Of a DNA stretch of 64,000 bases, positions 39,039-46,492 are shown piece by piece; position 1 is the first letter of the stretch, and each line of letters starts with the position of its first letter. The position numbers and the translations under genes were made by a program. The stretch is from a virus: IMG/VR virus record IMGVR_UViG_3300033984_000205, positions 30,106 to 94,105 of that record. One strand, written 5' to 3'. A model generated the notes under the pieces. The model did not search any database and had not been told where the DNA came from. It worked only from the letters and a program-made list of their open reading frames with translations.

Positions 39039-39845
39039 TTAAGTTGAGACTGCATTTCCTACAAGAGTGCAGTCTAAAATTGTTGTTGTACTTGTTGTAC
39101 TAGTAGTTGTTGTTGCAACCTTTCTATAATCCCATATTAAATACGCATAACTTGATTGTGTAGGATTAACATCATAAAGAAAACTATCCCCTTCCCATGT
39201 AGGAGGATTTCCTGGCAGTAATTGTATATTTTGAATTTGAGTTGCATTAGCAAGTATAGTTGCAATTTGTGCAGATGTGTATTCTACTGATGAAATCAAA
39301 TACCACATTTTATTACCAAGAGTAGGATTAAATACAATATCATTAGGTAAAAAACTTTGAAAATCTTGACGTACCATAATCATGTCATTGACTTGTGGAG
39401 ATGAGAAATCGTACAATGATGTAACATTTGTTTGAAAAAGAGAAGGTTGTTGTACAGTTAGTATTACTCCACTATTATAATACCAATCTCCTGAAGGTAA
39501 ATGGCTAGTATAATTATATGATGGACTATAAGTAACTTTTCCACTATCTTCAGGGTCATTAATAATTATTCCTGTTAAAGAATTAATTTGAGGTGGTTCA
39601 GTAGTAGTACTAGTTGTAGTTAACAAACTTATAGGTATATCTATAGAATTACTACAATTATCTGTAGCAACTACTCTTATTATAGTTGCATTATTTGGAA
39701 CATTAGATAAAGAGTATCCTTGTTGTTGTTGTAATTGTAATTTTGTTATTCCTGTTACAATAGGAGTATTATAGTCTATATTAGAATAAAGACTAAAAAG
39801 TGTTGTACTTGTCCCTGCTACTGATAATTTAACTAATACTGTCAT
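39039..39845 (-). CDS. Modular adhesin of the MTVL family, 268 aa
   Basis: The start was placed at the ATG at 39845 (MTVLVKLSVAGTSTTLFSLY), which aligns with its paralogues and leaves a 2-base gap to the upstream gene. An earlier in-frame ATG at 39881 would overlap that gene. The shared N-terminal domain is followed by a short TTTSTTTEPP linker and a beta-rich C-terminal domain (about residues 90-250) with YTSHLPSGDWYYNSGVILTV and WYLISSVEYT. It ends with a Thr run and LDCTLVGNAVST. The C-terminal tail motif recurs in two other virion-region genes. The role is probably receptor binding or virion decoration; no named C-terminal family was recognised. Confidence 0.65.
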   Translation of the reverse strand: MTVLVKLSVAGTSTTLFSLYSNIDYNTPIVTGITKLQLQQQQGYSLSNVPNNATIIRVVATDNCSNSIDIPISLLTTTSTTTEPPQINSLTGIIINDPEDSGKVTYSPSYNYTSHLPSGDWYYNSGVILTVQQPSLFQTNVTSLYDFSSPQVNDMIMVRQDFQSFLPNDIVFNPTLGNKMWYLISSVEYTSAQIATILANATQIQNIQLLPGNPPTWEGDSFLYDVNPTQSSYAYLIWDYRKVATTTTSTTSTTTILDCTLVGNAVST

Positions 39846-39847
39846 AA

Positions 39848-40891
39848 TTATATTTGTTGAGCACTTCCTATCATAATACAAGGATTTGTAGTAGTACTTG
39901 TACTGCTTGTACTGCTTGTACTAGTTGAAGAAGTACTAGATGTACTTGTACTTGAAGTACTTGTGCTAGATGTGCTACTAATAGGTATAGTAGTAGTACT
40001 AGAGGTACTTGAAGTACTCGATGTACTAGAGGTACTTGAAATAGGTAATGTAGTTGTACTACTTGTGCTACTTGTAGAACTTGTACTAGAAATAGGTAGA
40101 GTAGTTGTAGGTGCAGCAGTAGTTATAGAAGAAGGGTCTGTAGGTATAATACCTATCTCTCTTATACATGTACTTACTATATCAAAATTATACTTACTTG
40201 TAATATAATCTTTTTCTTCTTGACTTACTGCCAAAGCTTTGTCTTGGTAGTAAAAACTTAAATAATAAGAACTAATAATACTTAACATAGTTCTTTCTAT
40301 TTTTGCATTTCCATATATTTTTTCATGTAATAAACTGCAAAGTACTTCTTGAGTATAAAGACAAATATTATTTTGTGTAGTTTGATTTATATAATTTTGA
40401 TATGTAGGATAATTAATTGTGTTAAAAGCTTGAGCTTTCATAAAAGCTTCTAAGTAATCTTCACATTGATTGTATCCTCCACAGTCTCCACATTTACCTC
40501 CTGACCCTGAGTGTCCTCCTGAATGTCCTCCTGAATTTGAATTTGATCCAGAGTTTGAACCCATCCCTGAACTTGAACTTGAACCTCCTCCCCCTGAACT
40601 TGTCCCACATATAGTTTGTTGTGCCATTAAGACAAAAGAACTTAATAGATTCTCGTAATATTTAATAGTAAAAGGAACACTGGTTTCTGTAGAAGAACTT
40701 AAATAAATAGAATAGTTTCCATCTGTTGCAAAAGTTAAAACTACTGTTTGATTAGGTGTAATTACTCCTGTCTTTATTTCAGTAGTTGCATCACAAGTTA
40801 CTTTACTTACATGGTAAGTAAGATCTACTGTTCCAGTATTTTTAAGTGTGTGAGTGTCTTTGTATTTTAAGTATGTGTAATTCAAAGCCAT
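39848..40891 (-). CDS. Virion protein with Gly/Ser and Ser/Thr linkers, 347 aa
   Basis: The N-terminal domain (MALNYTYLKYKDTHTLKNTG) looks like a beta-sandwich. It is followed by a Gly/Ser/His spacer (residues about 95-135) that ends in KCGDCGGYNQC. A helical domain of about 120 residues follows (YLEAFMKAQAFNTINYPTYQ then YYLSFYYQDKALAVSQEEKD). The last about 90 residues are Ser/Thr-rich repeats of the unit TTTLPISSTSSTSS, and the chain ends TNPCIMIGSAQQI. It is the first gene of the fibre region and is preceded by a strong terminator. It could be a head fibre or an adaptor that presents the adhesins. Function not recognised. Confidence 0.6.
   Translation of the reverse strand: MALNYTYLKYKDTHTLKNTGTVDLTYHVSKVTCDATTEIKTGVITPNQTVVLTFATDGNYSIYLSSSTETSVPFTIKYYENLLSSFVLMAQQTICGTSSGGGGSSSSSGMGSNSGSNSNSGGHSGGHSGSGGKCGDCGGYNQCEDYLEAFMKAQAFNTINYPTYQNYINQTTQNNICLYTQEVLCSLLHEKIYGNAKIERTMLSIISSYYLSFYYQDKALAVSQEEKDYITSKYNFDIVSTCIREIGIIPTDPSSITTAAPTTTLPISSTSSTSSTSSTTTLPISSTSSTSSTSSTSSTTTIPISSTSSTSTSSTSTSSTSSTSTSSTSSTSTTTNPCIMIGSAQQI
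39885..40118 (-). repeat. Long Ser/Thr-coding DNA repeat, about three TTTxPISSTSS units
   Basis: The 3' end of the gene at 39848-40891 is made of repeated blocks. Each encodes a TTT(L/I)PIS segment followed by several SST units. The DNA is full of AGTACT- and TAGTAC-type palindromes. Its similarity to the tract at 38687-38800 could allow recombination or replication slippage between the two genes. Confidence 0.7.
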
Positions 40892-40914
40892 GGGAAAGTG
40901 TTTTAAATGTCAAA

Positions 40915-40960
40915 TATACAAAATAAAAAAACATCTCTATAGAAATAGAGATGTTTTATT
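40915..40960. terminator. Strong bidirectional stem-loop between structural and fibre genes
   Basis: ACATCTCTAT-agaa-ATAGAGATGT forms a 10-bp perfect stem with a 4-base loop, flanked by A-rich and T-rich runs on both sides. It lies after the stop of the gene at 40990-42129 and before the fibre block at 40891, so it probably terminates or attenuates late transcription there. Immediately beyond it, the minus strand reads TATATTTG, which matches the Bacteroidota -7 element TAnnTTTG. A restart promoter for the fibre block is therefore possible, although no good -33 element is evident. Confidence 0.7.
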
Positions 40961-40989
40961 AAATAGCTTTATTTTAATAATCCTTTTGA

Positions 40990-42129
40990 TTAATCAATCA
41001 AAGGAGTATTAGTAATAAAAGCAGTCAAGAAGTTTTTTATAGAGTTTCCTAAGTTACAGTCATCACACTCATATGCAAAGATTGTACTTAATGGATTACT
41101 ATATTCTTGCCACCCTGATTCAGAACTTTGGTTATATTCCAAAATAATTTGGTCATAATTAGTATTCTTATCAGCTAAGTAAGAGATATTACCATAAGCA
41201 GTACCTGTTACTCCTGACAATTTGTAAGGACCTGAACCTGCATTTCCTGAAGCATGGTATTCTTTTTGTAAAATATTATTACCAGTACCTTCTGCATACA
41301 CAGGGTATTGATTAATAGTAGTTGCACCTGAACATCCAAAACCTTCAATTAGAGAAACAATAAGAACTGTTTCCAATAATTTGTAGTATTGTAAGTTTAC
41401 TTGGCAAAAAGAACCAATAGAAAGAGGTTGACTTACTAATTGAAAATCAGCAAATACTTGAGCAGCAGCTAAAGCAGTTTTATTGAACACAATTAAATCA
41501 TCAACATCAGCACTAGTCATTACTGCACCAGCAGCATAATTAACAGAAGTTCCATGAGTAGCAGTAGTTAAAGCTTGTCTTGCAACAGGCTGAGCAATAA
41601 CTAATCCAGACTCATCTGCATTAATATTAGCTACAAATAATTGAGTCAATACATTTGCATCTAAAGAACCACATCCTTCAGCACAATCATCACAACAAGG
41701 AGTTGTAACCATATAAGCTTTGCTAAATTGGTTATAACCTTGAATTCTGTTAATTCTTGCATTACGGAATTCTATTCTTACTCCATACTCAGTATCACAC
41801 TCAGCTTTGAAGTTACCTACAGTTACCTTCATAGGGGCTCCTGTTGAACAAAGTTTTTCAGTAAAACCTACTACACCTTGTCTTTGTATTACTTGACCTG
41901 CAGAAGTTCTGTAGTCAATACCTCCTGAAGGAGTAGTATAAGCCAAAGCAAAGAAAACTTCTTTAGGCATTGGACTTGTAAATTGATCTACAGCTAAGTT
42001 AGTAGCTGCATCAAATGCACCTAATTGACCTACAGCTAAATTCTCTATAGATACTCCTGCTCCAGGATCTAAAAGGTTACAGTTAGTTACTGGTAACACT
42101 TTAAAAACGTCATTGTTACGATTACTCAT
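40990..42129 (-). CDS. Conserved crAss-like structural protein, 379 aa
   Basis: The protein starts MSNRNNDVFKVLPVTNCNLL and is beta-rich with low charge. It has two Cys clusters, CCDDCAEGC near residue 145 and CDDCNLG near residue 357. A hydrophobic segment lies near residues 256-267 (YKLLETVLIVSL). In Crassvirales an abundant virion protein of this size lies a few genes after the major capsid protein and is described as a capsid-auxiliary or tail-related structural protein. I cannot assign the exact part of the virion. It ends the capsid cluster just before the terminator at 40915-40960. Confidence 0.55.
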   Translation of the reverse strand: MSNRNNDVFKVLPVTNCNLLDPGAGVSIENLAVGQLGAFDAATNLAVDQFTSPMPKEVFFALAYTTPSGGIDYRTSAGQVIQRQGVVGFTEKLCSTGAPMKVTVGNFKAECDTEYGVRIEFRNARINRIQGYNQFSKAYMVTTPCCDDCAEGCGSLDANVLTQLFVANINADESGLVIAQPVARQALTTATHGTSVNYAAGAVMTSADVDDLIVFNKTALAAAQVFADFQLVSQPLSIGSFCQVNLQYYKLLETVLIVSLIEGFGCSGATTINQYPVYAEGTGNNILQKEYHASGNAGSGPYKLSGVTGTAYGNISYLADKNTNYDQIILEYNQSSESGWQEYSNPLSTIFAYECDDCNLGNSIKNFLTAFITNTPLID

Positions 42130-42147
42130 AATTTCTCTTTTTTTTAA

Positions 42148-42849
42148 TTAAACAATTTGATTAAAACCTAACTTACTGATTTTACCCTGTAAGTCTGAAG
42201 TTTGCACTTCACTTGCAGCAAGCATTACTGCTATATCAACAATTTCCCTATGGGTGTGGTCTGGGAGATCACAATTCACAGCACCTGATAAGGTGACACC
42301 TGAAGGATGAGCATATGACCCTGACCCAAAATCTTGGGCATTATGTACATATGCTGGTTTGCGTATATAAGACAACTTTGCTTCATTTATTGTAAAAGTA
42401 CCATCTGTAAAAGTTTGGATACCTTGTGATTCATAAACTCCATTTACTTCTCTCCACTCAAAAGAACTATTATAAAACTCACTTTCTTCAAAAAGATCAT
42501 CATGTTCTTGTATATAAAGAACTGCTTCTTGATCTGTACAATTACCTTTTGACAACTTTACTCTGCATCTTACAAAGTATAAATAGTTAGAAGGTAAGGC
42601 AATAACATTATTTGTTACAGGAGTCCATGTTCCTCCAACAACAAGAGTTTTAATATCTTCAACTATTCTTTGAGACATTTCAAAACCAAGACCATTATCA
42701 ACTTTAGGTTGTGCAACTCTTTTAATAAAAAGTTCAACTGCTTCATTAAGAAGCCAGTCAATTTCAGGGACCAATAGTCCCTTATTTTTTTGACTGTCTA
42801 TTTTATTAAACTTCTGTTTGAAGTCATAGTGCATTTCCCTAGTTGTCAT
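42148..42849 (-). CDS. Ring-type head-tail connector protein, 233 aa
   Basis: The N-terminal helical part (MTTREMHYDFKQKFNKIDSQ then EIDWLLNEAVELFIKRV) is followed by a beta domain (VIALPSNYLYFVRCRVKLSK) and a C-terminal helix (HREIVDIAVMLAASEV). This helical-beta-helical plan and size match the ring proteins placed below the portal in crAss-like phages. The gene lies 5 bases after the capsid-associated gene at 42855-43658. It probably forms one of the connector rings. No single diagnostic motif is present, so the assignment rests on layout and order. Confidence 0.6.
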   Translation of the reverse strand: MTTREMHYDFKQKFNKIDSQKNKGLLVPEIDWLLNEAVELFIKRVAQPKVDNGLGFEMSQRIVEDIKTLVVGGTWTPVTNNVIALPSNYLYFVRCRVKLSKGNCTDQEAVLYIQEHDDLFEESEFYNSSFEWREVNGVYESQGIQTFTDGTFTINEAKLSYIRKPAYVHNAQDFGSGSYAHPSGVTLSGAVNCDLPDHTHREIVDIAVMLAASEVQTSDLQGKISKLGFNQIV

Positions 42850-42854
42850 AACTC

Positions 42855-43658
42855 TTAGTTATTAATTTTAGACAATATTAGAAGTTTAATATCCTGGTTT
42901 TCTTCTTTAGAAAGGTATTCTGCAACTTCAATTTCATCAATACCTAAAGGAGAATCCATGTGGAATATTCTTTGTCCTTCTCTTCTTAATACTGATTTTT
43001 GAAGAGCTTCTAAAACAAGAGCATGTGATGCTGTTTGTTTTTTATCCATATTCAAAAATCTTAAAAACTCTCCTGCATCTTTGGTAATGATTTTATCAAG
43101 TTCTACAGCTACAAAATCTGCAGATTGATTCTTCATATTCTTACCTCCTAATACAAGTATTAATTGTACTTTTCTATCTAATGATAATTTAGATGCTTCA
43201 ATGATGGCAGTATTCTTTTGTTCTACTTTACTTGCCATTACTGATGCTTGTTCTGCTTCATCAAAAATAACATGAGTAGCTTCTGGCCACATCCCTAGAT
43301 CATATTCTGCCATTGAATTGGCAACATACTTACTAGCTTTCATCACTCTTACTTTAATATAGTCTAGAGGATTATCATTGTCAAAGAACATTGTATTATT
43401 TTCTAACTTTATAATTGCCATTCCTGAATCCCAAAATGGATGAGGAGCTTCTGAATTATAGTGTGGAGACAAATCATAGTTTACTCCTTTTTTAGCTAAC
43501 TCTTTAATGTCAGCTTCTGATAGCCCTGTAGCATACCTCATTGTAGTAGCATCTACTAAAGCTTGAATTTTTTTTGGTCTTGTGAAAGACTCTTGACCTG
43601 TTTTGTTGTGCCATCTTTTTGACTCAATAGGTCTGATTTCAACTTTTACTGAACTCAT
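42855..43658 (-). CDS. Conserved protein following the major capsid gene, 267 aa
   Basis: The ATG at 43658 was chosen (MSSVKVEIRPIESKRWHNKT). A longer frame needs a TTG at 43667 and adds only three residues. The protein has a mixed alpha/beta composition with FTRPKKIQALVDATTMRYAT and ATHVIFDEAEQASVMASKVE, and a helical acidic C-terminus. Crassvirales genomes have a conserved uncharacterised gene at this place, directly after the major capsid gene; it may bind capsid or connector. It is separated from the capsid gene by the hairpin at 43711-43736, so its expression is probably lower. Function unknown. Confidence 0.6.
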   Translation of the reverse strand: MSSVKVEIRPIESKRWHNKTGQESFTRPKKIQALVDATTMRYATGLSEADIKELAKKGVNYDLSPHYNSEAPHPFWDSGMAIIKLENNTMFFDNDNPLDYIKVRVMKASKYVANSMAEYDLGMWPEATHVIFDEAEQASVMASKVEQKNTAIIEASKLSLDRKVQLILVLGGKNMKNQSADFVAVELDKIITKDAGEFLRFLNMDKKQTASHALVLEALQKSVLRREGQRIFHMDSPLGIDEIEVAEYLSKEENQDIKLLILSKINN

Positions 43659-43710
43659 AATTTCCAATATTTATAATGAACTTAAGGAAATCCTTTTTCC
43701 CTTTACCACC

Positions 43711-43736
43711 AAAAGCTCCTTGTTACAGGAGCTTTT
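43711..43736. terminator. Hairpin after the major capsid gene
   Basis: AAAAGCTCC-ttgttaca-GGAGCTTTT forms a 9-bp stem. On the minus strand it follows the capsid stop by about 20 bases and ends in TTTT. It probably gives partial termination or stabilises the capsid message, which would keep the capsid transcript more abundant than the genes beyond. Confidence 0.65.
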
Positions 43737-43755
43737 AATAGTTATATAAGTGATC

Positions 43756-45213
43756 TTAGTTACGAGACAAGATCAATTCTCCACATTTAGTGATGTCATG
43801 GATATGGATACCACATGATTTTTCAACATGCATTTCATAGTAAGAACCAGAGTGTGCAGAAGAACCACCATTTTTAGGACCATAAGGACCATACATACCT
43901 TCAACATAAGTAAAGGCAAAACCATCTTTTTTGTTCATGATTTTGATGTTAGAGTTTTTAGATTCTCCTGAGAAGTCTAAGAATGTAATTCTTTGAGACT
44001 CAATTGGGAAACCTGTAACTTCATCAATTTCAAAGTTAATCTCTCTATCATCATAAAGAGGATTGTGGATTAACTCAAGAGATGCACCATTTGCCATGTT
44101 GTATTTCACAAATTGGTAACCTGCTTCAAGAGAATTAGTATGTACTGAGTTAGTCACTTTGTTAGTGTAAACTTCAATATTTTTAATAAATCCTGATTTG
44201 TTTTGCCAATCTTGGATAGCTCTGTGGAATTGTAACATTCCATACTCTCCTGTGAATCCTTTAACCTGTCTTCCAGCACCTGGCTTAACACGAGAATAAA
44301 AGATGTCTTGCAAGTACTCTTCAATTAACTTAGCAGTTAAGTGAGAATATCTGTGTTGGTGAGAATCTTCCAATTGCTCTTGGATTCCAGGACCCATTCT
44401 TACTGGTCTACCATTAGCACCTAATACAGTATCTGCAGATCTTGAATACCAATATCCACGTTCTACTTCTCTGTACCATTGTTGCCAATATTCAACTTCA
44501 GCATAACGCATCCATGAATTGTGATAAGCACCTTTAGAATCAGGAATAGCTACAGCCAATACTTCAGTAGAAGCATAGTCAGTAATTCTGTATTCTTTTC
44601 TGTACTTAGACATTCTGTTTCTGAAGGCAATTGGCAAACTGAATACAGTTGAACCTGATTGCTCAGCAGCTTCCTCATATTGAGAGAAAAGTTTACCCCA
44701 TTGTTGTCCTGGTTTCAAATATTTAACAGGCATAAATGCTTGTGGGTCATCTGAATTCATTCTTACAGTGTAGACAGTACCATCTCCATGTTTTACTCCT
44801 TGATTTTGTACACGTACTTGGTATTTCTTGTTAGAAGTACCTGGCATGATAACATCTCCTGGTAAGTACCAGTTCTCATCAAGTTTAATTTTGAATGTTT
44901 TTTTGAATTTTCCTGGAGTAGTGTTACCCACTGCTTCAACATTTTCTACAACAACTAGAGGTCTAGTGTTTGCACCTTTCAACTCCCATTCCCATTCTGT
45001 GTTACCAATAGTTTCTTCTGTTTTAGAGTTACCCATCAACAAAGAAGACATTGGATTATCAGAGTAGTAGTTTTGAGCTGAGAACAATTTGTCCATTTCT
45101 CCAAGAATACGGTGTGGTTTAGCAATCAGAGCAGCACCTAAGTGAGATTGCTCAGTCATGTTGGCATTCCACTCCATCTCTTTTACGAGAAGCTTGCTTC
45201 CTAATGTAGCCAT
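43756..45213 (-). CDS. Major capsid protein (HK97 fold, crAss-like), 485 aa
   Basis: This 485-residue protein begins MATLGSKLLVKEMEWNANMT. It follows the acidic scaffold-like gene and precedes the ring genes, the usual capsid position. Size and features match crAss-like major capsid proteins, including the aromatic, charge-rich YSDNPMSSLLMGNSKTEETI near residue 50, the middle segment YWQQWYREVERGYWYSRSAD near residue 238 and the end GYWYS...KCGELILSRN. Codon use is noticeably richer in C-ending codons than neighbours, as in highly expressed genes. The hairpin just downstream fits high expression. Assignment by order and overall pattern is strong, though the HK97 fold itself is not directly visible. 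Confidence 0.85.
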   Translation of the reverse strand: MATLGSKLLVKEMEWNANMTEQSHLGAALIAKPHRILGEMDKLFSAQNYYSDNPMSSLLMGNSKTEETIGNTEWEWELKGANTRPLVVVENVEAVGNTTPGKFKKTFKIKLDENWYLPGDVIMPGTSNKKYQVRVQNQGVKHGDGTVYTVRMNSDDPQAFMPVKYLKPGQQWGKLFSQYEEAAEQSGSTVFSLPIAFRNRMSKYRKEYRITDYASTEVLAVAIPDSKGAYHNSWMRYAEVEYWQQWYREVERGYWYSRSADTVLGANGRPVRMGPGIQEQLEDSHQHRYSHLTAKLIEEYLQDIFYSRVKPGAGRQVKGFTGEYGMLQFHRAIQDWQNKSGFIKNIEVYTNKVTNSVHTNSLEAGYQFVKYNMANGASLELIHNPLYDDREINFEIDEVTGFPIESQRITFLDFSGESKNSNIKIMNKKDGFAFTYVEGMYGPYGPKNGGSSAHSGSYYEMHVEKSCGIHIHDITKCGELILSRN

Positions 45214-45247
45214 TTTGATTTAATTTTAAGTTAATAATTAATTTAGT

Positions 45248-46408
45248 TTATCCCTCTAGCATATCCCAAAGGGCCTTTTTATTGGATTTGTGACCTCCAC
45301 TTTCTGAATTTGATAATTCCTTTCTGTCAACTCTTTCAACAGCTTCTCTGACTCCTCTTGCAGCTTGAGTTTGTTTCTTTCTCTCAATAGCACTAAAGTC
45401 AAAATCTGTTTTTAGAAGTTTAGCTAAAAGAACTATTTTATCTTTGTCAGCCATCACTTTGAATAAGTCTGCTTGCATTTCACTTACAAATCTACCATCT
45501 TGTAGTTCTACATTAGGTTCTGAGATATAAGTTGGAAGACTTGTCTTATCTTGTTTAGATAAAGGTAATCCTCCAGTTTCATTCAAACTATTAATATGAC
45601 TAGTAATGTTAGTCTTATATTCTCTAGCTTGTTTCTTTCTACTTTCTGCAATATCTTTTTGTCTTTGGACTTGACCTGCAGTTTCATTTTCTTGAGCTTC
45701 AATAATCTTATCATAAGACTTTTTAGCTATTCCTTCAAGTTTGTCTTTTTCTTTTAGAAACTCTATTTGAGAATCTATATACTCTTGATCATAACCTTGG
45801 CTTTTTAAATCCATTGTTACTGCAAGAACTTGAACATCCTCATTGTCAATATCACTATCTTTAGTAATACCTGAAGTTGCATGTTGAATCATCTTACCTA
45901 ATAGTTCTCCAACATTACCTCCTTTAGATGCAAACTTTACTAAGTCTTTAATATCTTGAGGAAGGTCTTTAATTGTAGCTTCTACTTCTAACTCTAAAGC
46001 TTTCTCCCAAGAGTCTTCAAGTAAATGTTCTGCATCTTCTTCAGTAAGTTCTACACCATCTTCTAACTCATAATCTACAAGACCTTTTTCTTTTAAGAAC
46101 TCAAGAGTCTGTTTATTATTTACATTAGTTACTGGTTCTTTTTTACCTGAAGAAGTTTTATCTTCTTCCTCATCTTCAGTTTGAACTTTAGGGGCATCTT
46201 TTTCAAAAGCTTTAAACTGATCATCAATCAATTCTTGTTCTTTTTTTTCTTCCTCTTCTTTTGCAAGATCTTCTTCTGTTTTAACATCATCTTTTAATGC
46301 TACATCTACTGCATCAACTTCTAGATTAGTTTCTCCAAAAAAATCATGTTGTTGTGATGAATCATCCCATCCTGCAAATTGGTCAATGGTTTTCTCTGTT
46401 CCACTCAT
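45248..46408 (-). CDS. Probable capsid scaffolding protein, 386 aa
   Basis: The sequence is strongly acidic and charged (SSQQHDFFGETNLEVDAVDV; EDLAKEEEEKKEQELIDDQF) with long predicted coiled coils (KEKDKLEGIAKKSYDKIIEA; QRQKDIAESRKKQAREYKTN) and a basic C-terminus (RVDRKELSNSESGGHKSNKK). Acidic coiled-coil proteins with a basic tail, encoded between portal and major capsid genes, are typical scaffolds that guide capsid assembly and are then expelled. The gene starts 84 bases after the portal stop. The evidence is composition plus position; no protease gene is obvious next to it. Confidence 0.7.
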   Translation of the reverse strand: MSGTEKTIDQFAGWDDSSQQHDFFGETNLEVDAVDVALKDDVKTEEDLAKEEEEKKEQELIDDQFKAFEKDAPKVQTEDEEEDKTSSGKKEPVTNVNNKQTLEFLKEKGLVDYELEDGVELTEEDAEHLLEDSWEKALELEVEATIKDLPQDIKDLVKFASKGGNVGELLGKMIQHATSGITKDSDIDNEDVQVLAVTMDLKSQGYDQEYIDSQIEFLKEKDKLEGIAKKSYDKIIEAQENETAGQVQRQKDIAESRKKQAREYKTNITSHINSLNETGGLPLSKQDKTSLPTYISEPNVELQDGRFVSEMQADLFKVMADKDKIVLLAKLLKTDFDFSAIERKKQTQAARGVREAVERVDRKELSNSESGGHKSNKKALWDMLEG

Positions 46409-46492
46409 AATTGTGACAAATTTAAGTTTAATTATTTAATTAATTACATATTCAAAATGAAGGTTTACTATTTAAAGTATAATAGCCTTATT
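46409..46492 (-). promoter_or_regulatory. Intergenic region before scaffold and capsid genes, possible promoter
   Basis: This 84-base AT-rich gap has on the minus strand a TAAATTTG box near the scaffold start that matches the Bacteroidota -7 element TAnnTTTG. A TTTG lies upstream, but at 28 bases rather than about 20. A copy of the motif AATAGCCTTATTTT lies at 46481-46494, just past the portal stop. A capsid-cluster promoter is plausible but not demonstrated. Confidence 0.3.
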
